NCBI RefSeq assembly: GCF_048771995.1
Contig: NC_133036.1
Coordinates: 18,135,001-18,199,000, forward strand
Length of the DNA: 64,000 nucleotides
Origin: Taeniopygia guttata
Lineage: Eukaryota; Chordata; Aves; Passeriformes; Estrildidae
Direction of reading: 5' to 3'
Shown in pieces: positions 49,070-62,802 of this stretch (the stretch's first letter is position 1; every line of letters begins with the position of its first letter). The translations under genes were made by a program, and so were the position numbers. The notes under the pieces were generated by a model. The model ran no database searches and was not told the origin of the DNA. It saw only the letters and a program-made list of their open reading frames with translations.

Positions 49070-51552
49070 AGCAATTGGCCTTTTGAGTAGGACAAGTCTG
49101 AAAAGCTTGATGTGTGTCAGCGGGGATAAGGCCATGGTAAAGTACTGGCAACAATAGCCATTGTCAGATGAACTACCAAAAATTACATATAATATCAGTG
49201 CAGCCCTTCCCTCACTATGTCCTTAAATTTGCACAGCTACAATTCTTCTGTTGAAAGGAAGAATCTGTTTCTTTTGTTGCTTGTTTTTTTATTGCCTCAC
49301 ATTTATATCAGATGTGCAGTGTTACTAAGAAAAAGCATTTCTCACTGAAGACCTGAGCTGTGATGTTACAGCAGATCCTCTGTAGATTACATCCAGAAAC
49401 TACTTTATTCCAAAAGAAAAATATGTAGTGATATTACTTCAAAACGCTGGGATACTTAAATAACTATTGCTCAGAGTCTTTGTAATTACTTCCTAAAACT
49501 GAGAAATAAGTATTTGTGAGAATAATAGCTCCCCTAACTCCACTGGTGGATGTGTGAATGGAAGTGCTCATGTGAAGCCATCAGCTTGTCAGCGGGACTT
49601 CCTCAAAATGGAAACTAAATAAGTTTTGTGTGGTTTTAACTCTGTTTTATTGCAAGTACTACAAATAAGGAATATTAATCCAGAACATAATATGGTATGA
49701 GGGCAGCAGAAATATCTGCACAGGTGTTGCTGGAAGCCTCTGGATAGTGCTGTCTTATGTATTTGTTCTTTCACCTTGTAGATTCTGTTTCTTTCCTATT
49801 TTGAAGTGTTGTTAGCCTGGCAGTTAGGAAATGCAGTCTTTCCAGCTCCTTTATGTGTTTGCTAGCTCTTGGTCCTCTTCTGCTACTGTGATATATTGGT
49901 GCAGTAACAAGTATGTGGAGGAGCACAGTTCTAGACCTAAAGAAGCTGAGAACTGGAGTTGAAAAGTCCTGTGGGTCTTGCATTTGCTTTTATAATTCTA
50001 TAATTGAAACTGCATCTCAGTATTTTCCAGTATCTGGCATGGAGCTGCTCTGTTTTTAGAACTGTGATAACAAAAATGTTCTTGTTTTTGTAACTTCCTT
50101 ACTACAAAATATTTGTTTGGAAAAAGATGTTTTCATGTGTTTATGTATTCTTTATGTTTTTGTGGCCTTTGAAACTAGTAGGAATTATATACATGTATTT
50201 CAATGGAATGCTCTACCTGGAGAGTAAAAATAATAGCATTTTTATATTTTGCCTCAGGTGAGTTACTCACCTCATGCTTTTTGTATTCCTGTGGCTCTCA
50301 CTTTAAAAGTGCTTTCTGTGAGCAAACAGAATAGTGCCAGGCCTGGGTTTCCTGGAGGGGACGTGCTGCAGCCCAGCCCCAACCAGGAGCTCTGTAGGCA
50401 GCCCTGCCACCTGACTTGACTGCAGCCAAGAGCTGTGCTGGTACTCCTTCCTTCCATCCCTCCAGTGCAGCTAAATCTGATCCTAACTGGGAATTGAAAA
50501 TGGTGTATTTGTGTGGCTGGATTTCATGTAAATCTCTCATTTATAATGCAGTGTATTTGAATGCTTATATGTATGAGGTGACGAGGTATAGGCAACCCTT
50601 TTTTTTCCTTGCTGTGTTTTTCAGGTACAAGAGTGTAAGCTTCTGTCAAAAACTGAAATGTTCAGCTGCAGTCCACAAGTCATGCTCTAGATAATAATTT
50701 GTTTTAAAAATAGTTTAAATATTTTTTGGAGAATATTCAGAATAGCTGTTGCATTACAGAGAATTTTCCCTCTTGTAGTCTGCTTGGAGTACATTTTCCT
50801 ATCAGAACAGCTTTTCAACTTGTCCTTGGAACATTTAATTTTTATTTTTGAATTGCTTAATTATAGATTAGAAGTATTTGATGTAGCCTGCTGTTTTCCA
50901 TAGGAAGAACTAAATGTGCTTTGAAAATGCTGAGCTTTATTTGGCCTTGTTTGCTCCTTTCCCTGTCTTGAAAATTTTTCCCATCTATGTGGGTTCAGAA
51001 GGAATTTAGAGTACTTCAGTGATGTTCAGTGGAAGCATTTAACATTGGACTGCAGTTTACTTTTTTGTGGGAGAGGTGGGGGTGTGGTGGGTGGTGGTAT
51101 TTTCTCAACCTTTACAAACTCTTCATGTGGTTAAGAGAATAAACAGTGTGTGTAGGAACATGTTAAAACAAAATGAGCTACTAGTTACTTTACAGTTAAT
51201 TTGGATCTTCTTCACTTGCTGGGTGACCTAGCTAGGCTTTGGGAAACTGGTAAGAAGGATTTCTGTATTACATCCTCTTGGCAGATCCATGCAGTAATAT
51301 TGATTGTAGCCTGTGGTAGATTCATACAAAGTTATTGATTGGTCCTGCATTGAAATGCAGGTTATGCTTACCTACACGTGGTGTGGGTGTCTTAATTAAA
51401 AAAACAGGGCAGGGAAGAAAGGAGAAAGAGGATAATACTGTTGACTCTGATATGTCTGCAGTCTCCAGGAAGTGATTAAAGCTTTTTAAGCTAATATGAA
51501 TTGTTGATTAGGCAAAGCATTAACAGTATGATTTTTCTCCCCTTATTAACAG
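49070..51552 (+). other. LRP3 intron 2, right part
   Basis: This is ordinary AT-rich intron sequence. I see no exon, RNA gene or recognised element. Confidence 0.55.
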
Positions 51553-51691
51553 CTGCTTGCAGTGGAGAACTGGAACAGCACACAGAGAGACGGGGAGTCA
51601 TCTATAGTCCTTCTTGGCCATCCAACTATCCTCCAGCCATTAACTGCAGCTGGTACATCCAAGGAGATCATGGAGATATGATAACAATTAG
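51553..51691 (+). CDS. LRP3: LRP3 coding exon 3 (first half of CUB1)
   Basis: This exon encodes residues 39-84 plus two bases of Ser85. It reads AACSGELEQHTERRGVIYSP and then the CUB signature SPSWPSNYPP with NCSWYI. The CUB Cys41-Cys70 pair and an N-glycosylation sequon at Asn69 (N-C-S) are visible. It ends MITI and splices in phase 2 to FKNFDLE of the next exon. The acceptor is TTATTAACAG and the donor GTATGG. The reading frame stays open past the donor to about 51773, but those residues are intronic and do not match the family. Confidence 0.97.
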
Positions 51692-54600
51692 GTATGGTTT
51701 GATATTTGTGGAGGTAAAGGATTGCTTTGCTGAAACAAAACAAAATGTGAGTTTACCTGATACACCAATGTGAGGCTGTCTTCAGAGCCACGATGATCAA
51801 AGAAAGCTGAAATTGGTTATGCTGGAACATGGTTCCAGGTTGGGCACCTCTCTCTATTTAAAAATGCTTCGCTCTGTCTTGTTTCTGTGGGCTACTTCTG
51901 ACATCTGTGATTACAGGAGTCACTTGTGGTCTTTTAAAGTATTTCTCTTCACAGTGCCTATGTGAGATTTCATATACCCCTGACATTTGAGGGAGTGGGA
52001 AACAGCAATATATTTACTCACATTATATAGTCCCCTTTTCCTTCTTTATGTTGCTTATAAACAGGAGTAGGTGAAGGCTATAAAACCTGAAACAGCTTCA
52101 GTGGGCATGTAAAATTCTTGGAGAAAAAATGGTATTTTCACTAATGTCTTGAAATGGTGCTATGTTTAATATACAGTTGAAGATAATTATTGCTTATTGT
52201 TACTTGTTTACCAAAAGACACATGCTTTTCTGCTTAATATTTATTTCCAACAAATCAAATAATAGTTAGCATTTTTGGTACAATTTCAGCTCAATTCTAG
52301 AAAAATGCTATTCAATAAGGATTAAAATGTACTGCAAGTGGCTTGTTAAGAATGTTTAGGGTATAATGTGAATGTGCCTAATTTCTCTGTGGCTCGTGGT
52401 AGGATCCTTCATGAACCAAGAATTTCTTACTTAAAAAATAAAACCTAGGAAAAGTTTTTTGGGGGGTTTTAGTACTGTTACATTTGACACCATCTGCTCA
52501 TTCTTTGCTCAGCTGCTTAAAAGGACTGCAAAACCTCTTCAACTGCAGATGCTCAGAAATTGAAAACAAATCTGCCACAGATGGAATAATAGGAAGGCTC
52601 TACCATCCATAGTTCAAAGTAGGAACTACTCATCAAAAGTAATGAAGCAAATACCTGCCAGCATTTTAAATTCATACATAGAAACATGCTTTTAAACCCC
52701 ATTACATTACATTGGACGTGGGGAATTTGTTTCAAAGCAGAGATTGATGGAAACTGAGAAAGCATACAAATGAGACACAGGACTTGACTCTGGAGAATAA
52801 TGCTACAGTTTATGCTAAGAAAATGTCTCAGGGCTCCAGTTGGAACTGGGACTCTTTTCTGCAAGTGTGAGTGTAACAGAGGCTAGAGAAACAAAGGAAT
52901 ATGAAGTGTGGCAACTGGTAATAATGTGTGTACAATTTAGATGTATGCACAGCAATATGACTTGAAAGATTTCTTAATGGGTTTGTTTTCTGTCACTGAA
53001 TGCACAACCATATCCTGCCCTCCTCTGCACATGCAAACAATAGAAACTGCATGTTTACATCCCAGGGACTCGTGTTGTGGTGTTATGTTTGTAACTATAA
53101 ATGTGTTTGGAATTACTCACTCCAGTGTATGAAATGCAAAATGTTACAGCAGCTGAGGATTTCTTTACAAGGCTGTTGCCCTTGCAATGCCAAAGATGTA
53201 AAAGAAGGAGCTGACTTGCCTGGGCTAGGAGGTTTCAAATGCAAACATTTGAAACATTTTCTGATTTCCATTTGGATATGCTTCTTATTCTAGCAATGTG
53301 TTGGTAAGGGCATAAGAGTAGCTTTTAAAATTTTCCTAGGAAAATCAAACACAGTTCTTGTGCTAACATCTGCATTTTGAAAGGTTTCAAAAAAGCCCAT
53401 CTCCTTTGTGTTGTGTTACACAGTATGCACTTCCTTTGATCTTGAATTCTCGTTGACAACAAGACAGCAGTGTTATGTAAGAGATATATGTAATGAGATC
53501 CAGCAGGCGTCATTAAGGGAGAAAATTGCAATTGAAAGTATTTTTTATTTCTAAACTGTTTGCACTTGGTGGTTATTTTTTATAAACCTATTTTTCAGCA
53601 GCTTTTAGTAGAGCAGTGGCCAGATCTACCTGTGTATGTAAGATGCTGGCTTCTGTGGCCATCTCCTTTAGAAACTGTGTCTTAATGTCTGTCTTTCATG
53701 GGTATATTGGTTTTCTTAATATCCTCACATTTCCATGCCCTTTGTTTTGCTTTATAGTTTACTGCCTCGAAATCCTTGAGGGAGCTTTCCCATGAACAGG
53801 AAGTATATGTTCCTTGTGCTTATACCACTCCATATGCATGTTTCAGTACTTTCTTTCAGGTTCATGTGTCTGATGGAATGGTTCCATTGAGCCCTGTGAA
53901 AAGAATGTAGCTACTGTTTTTCAGGACTATGTTATGTCTCTTTAAATTCAGGTGTTCAGTTGCTAGTTATTGTTTTGGAAACTACTTGATTTTTCCACCC
54001 ATTTTTTCTATTTTTGTGCTTCTCTTCACAGAGGATTACAAAAAAACGTGTAAGATCATATAAAGATGTCATATGCAGTAATTGCCTTTGTACCATCGTT
54101 TACAGGCTTAATAGATTTATGTTTCCTCATATCTAAGAAAATGATGAAAGAAATTTTTGTTTAGCAGTTGCTGTTACTTGATGGTTGTAATTAACCCTGG
54201 TGTGGGTGGAGTGTAAATTTATTATTTTATTACTGGAATTTAGGGGACTGCATGTAAAATGTTCTCCATATTCAGAATTCAAGATAAGACTTGAAAAGCG
54301 ATCTACTTAGTGACCCACTCAACCTGTCTCTTATTAATTGAGGTGAGGGGATCACCTACATTTGCTTTCACTTCAGTGATTCCTAACACTGGCTTTGAAA
54401 AAAGAAATTGTCAGATACCATTTGAGTTTCAATTTCTGCATTAAATTGAGGTCTGTTCATATATTCTTGCTGGTCTGTAATTGTGTGACGAGTTTCACAG
54501 TCTATTTACCATACTCATTGTGTTTCAGAACTTGACAGTAACTGGAAAAAAACTCATAAGAGCCATTTACTTGCTCAGCCTTTGAAGAAATAGTCCCTAC

Positions 54601-57600
54601 TAGAAATAACCCCTACTAGGCAGTGTCTCTTGTCTAAGGCTATGCAGTTAGCTTGTGCTTGGGAGCTGGGAGTAGAATAGAGCTTTCCTGACTTGAGGTC
54701 CTTGTGCTTCAGTAGTTAAGCAGAAGTTTTTAATGAGCCAATTAAGTCATCAGTTGTTCACGGTCTACATTTTTGTGAGAAGTTGACAAATAGAAGTAAC
54801 TTTTCTTGCTTAATTGCCTGGTTGGTTTTATTTTGGGACTGTGCTTTACTGACCTATCCATAATATTTTTTCTCCAATTTTTAAAATGAGTTTTTAGGGC
54901 CAAATTGGACATTTACTTTTTAAAATTTATTTGCTAATTGCTTTCATTCAGGTTTTGCATCCCATGTTTGTCCTTTCCCAGTTCCTAAGAAAGCTTTCTT
55001 TTTCTTTAATCTGTAGTCCCTCGTGCCTAAATTACTGAAAGGCTTGTAGAGAATTCCCTTCATTATTTATAGAAGTACTTTTTTTTCCTAGCTGCTACTG
55101 TTCCTTTCAGTGCAGATGGCAAAAAAACTAAGCTCTGCTAAGCATTAGGTTTGCAGGAAGCACATTTTTCTCATATATATATAGATTATTAATGTGTGTT
55201 TGTGGTAGTCTGGTTTAATGAAGTACTTCCCAGCAATGTAAAAATAGATAGTAGGAAGATACCATTGTAGGCTGTTACTTCATGTGAGTACATAGTAAAA
55301 ACCTGATATATATGACTAATACTGTAATTTCCTGTAAATTCCTGGAGCTCTGCTCACTGTTGGAGGTAACCTCTATTTCAGTATCATGCCACTGGGAAAA
55401 GGATCAGATGAGTTTACTGATTCCTGCAGCATTCAGTAAAAACAAAACATAGTGCTGCATTTCTCAGTTCACATTGAGTTATTCTGATCCTCAAAATCTG
55501 AATACTTTCAGTGTTTAATTTGCTATTGTACTTCTGTATAAAAATGTGGAAGAGACATTCCAAGAGCAAGACAATAGCATCTTTCAGGAGAAACAAAACC
55601 TGCAAACTTTTGTCCAGTGATTTTGATCTTGTACACCAGTCTCCTTATGCATTCCTGTATTGTTTTGGAGATCCACAGTTAGCAGTGAGAGCAGCCTGAG
55701 GACCAGGCCATTTTAAAGGACATTCTGTGATGGGTGTTGTATTTTGTTTATATTATAGTTCTGGTGCTGGAAATACCAATGTTTTACTCCTTTTCCTCTC
55801 CCTGCCCTGTTGTGAACTAGGGCTGTGTGCTCTGGTTGTGGAGAGGAAAAAAAGCCTGGAGGAAAGCCAGGTTGTCCTTCCCTTTATCTCCAAGATGCCA
55901 AAGCAGGGGAGCATTGCTTGGGAGTGAAGCTCTTGGGTGGAGGGGGATTGTCTGGAGCAGGGGTTGCAGGGGGGACGAGGCTGCAGCTGAGGAGTGCAAG
56001 GGCTGGAGTTTTAACACCCTGTGCCCTGCAGCTTGCACGGTAGGGTGGACCCCTGGTCCCTGTTCCAGTCCTGCAGAACTGTCAGAGGGCTTTGCTGGAG
56101 AGGATTAGTGCCTGAGCAGAACTGACTCGCTTTACTTCTCAAATCCTGTGCTTCCCTGCCCAAGGTATTTAAAAATACTATGGTACTGGCTGGTGCTGCA
56201 TGAGATATGGATGACTTACAGATTTAACACATGAGTTATATATGAATACTCTCTGTTTCAGTATGACTCCCATTTCTTGTTTTAGTCACATAAAATGATG
56301 TAGTTTTGTGGTACAAAAGGTCTGAGACTTCCCTCAAGATCAGTAACTACAGACTTCAGTACTTTTCCAAGGGCTGTGCAGTGTCTGTGTAGTCCTACAA
56401 GCAGTACAAGCACAAGTCTTTGTCCTGTATTTCCACTGTATACCAATAGTCGTTCAACCCTTTTGATAGAAAAATTTGCATTCCAGTTTAAGAAAGCTCA
56501 GCTGAATAAATAAATGTTTTGTGGATAGCAGGATTAAGTTATTCTTCAGAGGACTACAACAGAGCAGCTCTAGATCTAATAAGAGATGATGAAAAGACTA
56601 AAGCAGTAGAGGCTGCATGCAGCATTCAGGAGTCTTGGCTAAAATAAATCAGTTGGCTACTTAAGGTCAGAGTAGGATGGCAGAAACCTCTAACACAAAA
56701 CCTTGTCACAAATGCATTATGAAGTGAAGCCAAATTTTATATACTTACAAGTGCAAACATATGAATTCATATTGTTTTCATATGTATTTAGAAGGCAGTG
56801 GTTTTTGTGGTGAGGGCTTGTTCAAGTAGATCATGATTTTGGTCTTGTGTACAATCAACATCAACGTAAATGAGAAAAAATTTACTTCTAGTAGGGAAAA
56901 TATAACTTAAAAGGGTGCTGAAACAGAGTGACAATGTCTTAATCGAAGGAAAGTTTGTTGAAAATACATCTGTTGATTAATTTGCATAAGGGGGATGTAA
57001 TTGCTTTGACTTTGCTTTGGCTCTTAGCAGAAGAAATTTTAACTGCTGTGGTATCTATTACACATAAAATTTCACATTAGAACTAGAACATACACAGAGA
57101 AATTGTGTTTGAAACTTCTAGGCACTTGGGATTAAGATGTTTGTTTTTGTAGCAGAGTTTGTTCCTGTGAATATTCTGTATTGCCCTTTTTGAATACCAA
57201 GACTTTTTTTTTTTCAGTAGCTTGTGTATCTCTGAGAGGTTTGGTGTTCTTAAGGAATCTGTTAAACACAGTGTTCCTTTGCAAACCTATTCTGCCTTGT
57301 CACCCTTGTACTCTGTGGCTGAAGTTTGGATTTGCTAGTGAAGAAGTGTGGGATTCTGCTCTGAATCTGTCTGAGATCCAGAAGCGACATTGAGGAAAAT
57401 CAGTTATCCTCTGTATGCCTGGGCTTCTGCATTGGAAGCTGGAACTAAAGGTTGTTCCTTTTCCACAATCAAAAAAAGCTGTTTATTAGCAATGTACAGT
57501 ACTAGACTTCCAAGGTAAAAGTAAAATATATTAATTGTACATGAATGCAGACTCTTGAGAGATACTGCTGTCATCTGCAAAGGAGTGTGTAAGCAAGGTA

Positions 57601-59978
57601 TGTGCATGTGGCTGACTTTTCTGTACTCTTCCTTTGTATAAATCTTGAAAGTATTCAATATTTTTCTTTTCTTTTTTTTTTTTTTTTCCTATAAAGACAT
57701 GCTTTCTAAAGTAAGTTATAGACAGCTTATTGTATAGGCAAATTCTCCCCTTGGGTTGTGCAGTTTGTGCTGTGTGACCATGCTGTGGCTGAGTTATTTG
57801 CTTGATAGACAAAAGTAGCTCTTTTCAGCAGAGCGAGGGAAGTGAGTGGCTGTGGGACCCAGTTGGAGTGCTGGGAACTGGGTAAGAATAGGAGAACAAT
57901 TTGTTTGCCTCTTTAAGGTTCATCATGGTGCATCTAAAATAACTACAACAGTAAAGCATCAAAAGATGTAGTAAATGAACTTGTTTCTAACATACTAACA
58001 GAAATTTTTTAGTCATTCCCACCCCCCCTTCCTAGTTTTGAGTTTCCCTTTCTTAATTTAGTGCCTATTCCCTTTTCTTAAAAACTTCTGTTGTTGGGCA
58101 GATGGGTATTTCTACCACTTAGTCAAAAAGTTTTCATTAAAAAATTCCTATGAACAATCCTCCAAGTAGATTATAGAAACCCCACATGATGTGTGGTGCC
58201 AAAATGAGTTACAAAGAGCAAAAGTAATGTGGTAGCTCAGTAATGCTGTCTCACATCTCGTGTAACAAACAAACTTTATGTGAGTACCTATAGCTTCCCT
58301 GATGCTTTGGATAATTCCTTTTCATGATGCAGTGGCTGTTCACTTCTTGATCATTAAGAGCATTTTATGCTGAACACCTGTAATAGAAATACTCTGGTTT
58401 ATCTTTGAATGGCTGAGTACTTAAATATTTTTATTTTGTCTGCACAGTCATCTAAAACTTCTTTGCAAAGTATGCTGGTTTCAGAAGTTTGATGAGATTG
58501 CTTATAGCAAAGAATTGAGTGCTGTGGGAATATTTCTTCGCAGCTGGGAAGACACACAGAGGTTGGTGGAAGAAAAAGAGAAGAGGAAGGACATTTGTGG
58601 GTGGATTGTCCTTGCACATATGTTGTTTTTCATCTCTTAATTTCCATTTTAACTTATCCCTTTCAGTGTTCTCTTACTTCTCATGCTCTTGCTGATAACA
58701 TTTTTTTTGAGAGTTATTAAGCCAATGTGTTTAGCAGGATCTAGAGGTGTGGGTAGGCTGAGTCTCCTGCCTAAATGAATTAGAAGATTTACATGGATGC
58801 TGTTCTTCCCCTTTCAGCTTCAAAGGTCAAGATCTGGCAGGCATTGACAGCCTTTTGTAAATACACATTGATATCAGAAAATTATCTTTCCATGTATCTT
58901 TTTCAAAGAATTTGTTGTTGATGTTTGTGAAAAATGCTTTAGGGAAGGAGATCTGTATTGTGCCACAGCTTTTCTGCCTTTCTGAAAATTCTGTCTACAT
59001 ATTTGCATGAAGTATGCACAAATTTCACCAAGTTAATTTGGTGTAGTTGAGTTGCATAGAAAAGGACCAAAATTCATCTCTAAGTGTCCTGAACAGCGTG
59101 CCCTTTCCTAATGAGTGTGCTTTTCTGTGCAGTCTGCAATCTGCTATTGTCATTGCAGATTGCTGGATGGAAATGCAATCTGTTTCATCAGAGAACAAAT
59201 ACCACATACGGTTCTTGAGCCACGGGTTAAGGCATATTATCCAGCTGTGTTCAGTGCTCTGCAAACAGGCTCCTCTTTGCACCAGATAAGCTGCTATTGA
59301 ATAATCACTTGGCTTGTGTCAGCAGAAGGATTAGGAATTTGACTGTGTTATAGTCGTGTTTGTTCTGTATTTCCACTCCCAGAAAGGGAATATTTTAATC
59401 TTTGAATTAAAAGATAATGGTGTTAGATTTTAGGTTCTATTTCCACCCCTATTCTCTTCTTGGTCTCTCCTTGCCCATCCGTGGCTCAAAGAGAGATTTG
59501 TCTCATACTTAGCCCTTTGGGGTCCTTTGTACTGCTTCCTATTGTTCTTTTTCCAAGACAGTAGTCAACCCTGTCATCCCTAGTTTCATAGCTTTTACAG
59601 TTGCAAACGACTGCTGAAATTAATCTGCTTTCTGTATAATGTATTGTGGAATTTTGCTTTTCTTCATCTCTGTATTTTAGGAAGCAGTTTTATTTAAGGA
59701 CTGAGTAAAAGAGGACTCATTCTTTCAGCTTTTGGAGCTGCTTTGGTATGATGTTTATGCTTGTGAAATGGGTGCTTTTCCAAATTAGGGGATGTGCTTT
59801 GTCTCTATATACTCAAGGTGATCTATAGAAGGTAGATGTTTCATTATCTTTGAATGTGATACCTTTATGTCAGCACTGCTTGATGCAGAAAGTCAGCCAT
59901 TAGGATTTTTTCTTTCTCTGTTAGGTTTTGTTCCAGATACGTGTCTTTGTAACTTGTGCTTTCTTTTGTCCTTGACAG
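51692..59978 (+). other. LRP3 intron 3
   Basis: This 8.3-kb intron is mostly AT-rich, with a T-run near 57668-57687 and a slightly GC-richer patch at 55800-56150. No conserved coding segment, tRNA or clear transposon was recognised. Confidence 0.6.
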
Positions 59979-60187
59979 TTTCAAGAATTTTGATTTGGAA
60001 GACTCTCAGAAGTGTGCAGTGGACTGGTTGATGATTGGCCCATCTTCCAAGAGGGAGGAGTACAAAGTGTGTGGATCTTCCATACCTCCATCTTTCATCT
60101 CTGCAAGGGACCATGTGTGGATATTTTTTCACTCAGATGCATCAAGCTCAGGACAGGCTCAGGGATTTCGCCTTTCTTATATTAGAG
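59979..60187 (+). CDS. LRP3: LRP3 coding exon 4 (second half of CUB1)
   Basis: This exon encodes residues 85-154. It contains SFKNFDLEDSQKC...DWL, the second CUB disulfide (Cys97 and Cys116 in YKVCGSSIPP), ISARDHVWIFFHSD, and the closing GFRLSYIRG strand. Extracellular CUB modules of this kind are beta-sandwich binding domains. The run from SSIPPSFISARDHVWIFFHS is close to mammalian LRP3 as I recall it. The acceptor is CCTTGACAG and the donor GTAAAA. The exit phase is 1, and the glycine codon is completed by exon 5. Confidence 0.97.
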
Positions 60188-60471
60188 GTAAAATCTTACG
60201 GGTTCATTGGCTTCACTTCATGCCCTCTCTGGCAAAACTTGGAAGACAGGAGTACTTTTTTTTTGACAAGCATCTTGAGCTGTTGATTTTTGTAAAGTAC
60301 TGGTGGTAACACTGATACTAGTTACATGTGGCTTTTTAACTGTATTGCTGAAGTGTACTGGCCTGACTAATTAGCTTATGACATGCATGGTAGTAGATGT
60401 TGAAACGTGATATCAGATAGTTCCAGAAGTTTTGGTACTGATTTATTTTTTCTTCTTATCCCCTTTCACAG

Positions 60472-61558
60472 GAAAGATAGGTCAGTCTGTGTGCCAGTCA
60501 GATGAATTCCACTGTGCAAACGGGAAGTGTATTCCCAGTACCTGGAAGTGTAATTCCATGGATGAGTGTGGTGATAACTCAGATGAGAAGAATTGCACTG
60601 TCCCTCCAACAGACCCTCCATCCAGCATCTGTCCCTCAGGAATGTTTCAGTGCAGTGCAGGACACTCCACCAAGTGCTTGATGAACGAGCTGAGATGTAA
60701 TTCAGTTAAAGACTGTGGTGATGGTTCGGACGAAGATAATTGTCCTGATCTTTCCTGTGGCAAAAGGCTGGGGAATTTTTATGGATCTTTTGCTTCCCCA
60801 GATTTATTCCGTGCTGACCACAGCAGGTCAGACCTTCGTTGCACGTGGTATGTGGACACGCAGGATAATCGGCATGTTCTGTTGCAGCTGGATTTGCAGT
60901 TAGGCTACAATGACTATGTGAAGGTGTATGATGGCATCGGAGAGAGAGGTGATAAATTAATGCAGACGTTTTCACACCACAACAACAGGCATTCTGTGAG
61001 TGTGGAGTCGTCAAAGGGCCAGCTCACTGTCTCATACCATGCCCGCTCCAAGAGCACTGGCCATGGATTCAATGCAACCTATCAGGTGAAAGGCTATTGC
61101 CTTCCTTGGGAGCACCCTTGTGGAAGTGACGAGGAGTGTTTCACAGATAAGCAGCATTGTGATGGCTGGTGGCATTGTCCGAATGGCAAGGATGAGGAGA
61201 ACTGTCCTGCTTGCCAGAAGAATGAATACCCATGTGAAGGCAACAGTGGGCTTTGTTACTCAATACTTGACCGCTGTAATAACCAGAAGAACTGTCCAGA
61301 TGGCTCAGATGAAAAAAACTGCTTTACTTGCCAGCCAGGAAATTTCCATTGTGGGACAAATCTGTGCATCTTTGAGACTTGGCGCTGTGATGGCCAAGAA
61401 GACTGCCAGGATGGAAGTGATGAACGTAACTGCCTGGTGATTGTTCCCAGGAAGGTCATCACAGCTGCTCTGATTGGGAGTCTTGTGTGTGGCTTGCTGT
61501 TAGTGATAGCACTGGGTTGTGCATTTAAATTATATTCTCTGAGGACCAGGGAGTACAG
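60472..61558 (+). CDS. LRP3: LRP3 coding exon 5 (LDLRa1-2, CUB2, LDLRa3-5, transmembrane helix)
   Basis: This is the long central exon (1,087 bases, residues 155-516), which carries most of the ectodomain and the membrane span. LDLRa repeats lie at about 162-196, 208-245, 364-399, 402-438 and 441-475. Four have the calcium-cage C-x-D/N-G-S-D-E pattern (for example DECGDNSDEKNC and DCQDGSDERNC). The third (CPNGKDEENC) has K where S is usual. CUB2 spans about 250-362 and has a sequon at Asn355 (FNATY). The transmembrane helix starts near Val483 (VITAALIGSLVCGLLLVIAL) and is followed by the stop-transfer KLYSLRTREY. The exon uses the acceptor CCTTTCACAG and the donor GTAATT. The same single-exon arrangement is typical of LRP3/LRP12. 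Confidence 0.98.
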
Positions 61559-62669
61559 GTAATTGTCTTGATTTGTTGATGTTTTCATAGCTGTGGTGGT
61601 TTTTTCAATTTTGTTAAAAGGAAAAGAAAGCTGATTCTTAACCAGAGAATTTGCAAAATACTGTGAAATCAAATCCAAGGACCTGATGACAGCTAAATAG
61701 TAGTCACTGCATTATGCTTAGAGAAGATTTATAGGAGTAGTGAGTGGAATATCAGCTCTTCTGTGGTCTGTGAGCACTATGATTTTATTGTGCGGTAGGC
61801 AGAATCTGTTTCTAACCTAATCTGCCTTTTCCTTCTCATCTCCTTGCAACAAACCCCTTGCCCCTGCCAAAAACTGCTGAACTGCTACAGTGAAGTCTTC
61901 ACTGAATCTGAATTGAAGAACCCTTCACCCCTCCCCAAATACTCCAGTTCTCAGTTCTGCTTAAGGTGATGTCCTGCTATGGTGGGGCCTGTCCATGGTA
62001 TAAGCTCTGCCCCTTTCCTGTGGCTCTGTATGCCTCATTTTAGATGTAGTGTGTGTGTTTCTTTGCCTGTGAGAAGTGGGATTCTGCCTTGTAGGAGTCA
62101 TAAGTGACTTCTGGTTCCCATCTCATCATGTGCACCAGCTCTGTGCTGTGCTGCTGGCACTGTGTTTTAAACTGTGTTTTACATTCTCTCCTGATCAAAT
62201 TGCATGATTGAGGACCTGCAAAAGAGCTGCTGTGCTAAGGTGGGAACTTCAGTGCCTCTGTTCCGGCAGGACTGGCAAACCTCTCTGCAACTGCAAGCTG
62301 CCCCTGTTGTGTGATTGTTTCCAGTTCTTAATGTCTTTTCCAAAAATAACATTTGGGCCCTTGCTGAAAAAGTTACTGCTTTTACTGGCACAACAATTAC
62401 TAGCCAGTTGTAAAAACTTCAGTTGCACACAGTGTCCAACCTGAGACTGTGCTGGAGAGTTTGCTGGTTTGATATATTCGTGTATACCTTGTACTCTTAG
62501 TCCTTTTGTTTGTTTTTGCATCCTGATAAGATTTTCATGGAGCTTAGTGGAAAGTTGGTGGTTTTACTCCTAGCATGAGCCCCTTGGCAGTGCTTTTCTA
62601 CATTAGTGTCAGGGAGGTGGGACAAACTGTTACTTCTGTTCCATGTTGTCTCTCTGGTTCTGTTCCCAG
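61559..62669 (+). other. LRP3 intron 5
   Basis: This intron of 1.1 kb has no feature beyond splice signals and a pyrimidine tract before exon 6. The preceding intron 4 (60188-60471) is only 284 bases. Confidence 0.7.
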
Positions 62670-62802
62670 AGCATTTGAGACTCAGATGACGCGGCTGGAG
62701 GCAGAGTTTGTGCGGCGGGAAGCTCCACCTTCCTACGGGCAGCTGATTGCACAAGGACTTATTCCCCCAGTCGAGGACTTCCCTGTCTACAACGCATCAC
62801 AA
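62670..62802 (+). CDS. LRP3: LRP3 coding exon 6 (juxtamembrane cytoplasmic segment)
   Basis: This exon encodes residues 517-561 of the cytoplasmic side, beginning AFETQMTRLEAEFVRRE. It then has the proline/tyrosine motif APPSYGQLIAQG and LIPPVEDFPVYNASQ. The PPSYGQLIAQGLIPPVEDFPV block is shared by LRP3 and LRP12, and PPxY is a classical WW-domain ligand, so binding to NEDD4-like ligases is a reasonable inference. The acceptor is GTTCCCAG and the donor GTATGC, in phase 0. The exon is preceded by a pyrimidine-rich tract. Confidence 0.97.

Noticed and set aside
51501-51773. Longer form of the CUB exon ending at an in-frame stop
   Set aside because: The residues after the GTATGG donor at 51692 do not fit a CUB domain, whereas splicing to 59979 restores it exactly. 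A retained-intron isoform is possible but unsupported.
60706-61014. Minus-strand open frame inside LRP3 exon 5
   Set aside because: It is a shadow of the conserved LRP3 coding strand.
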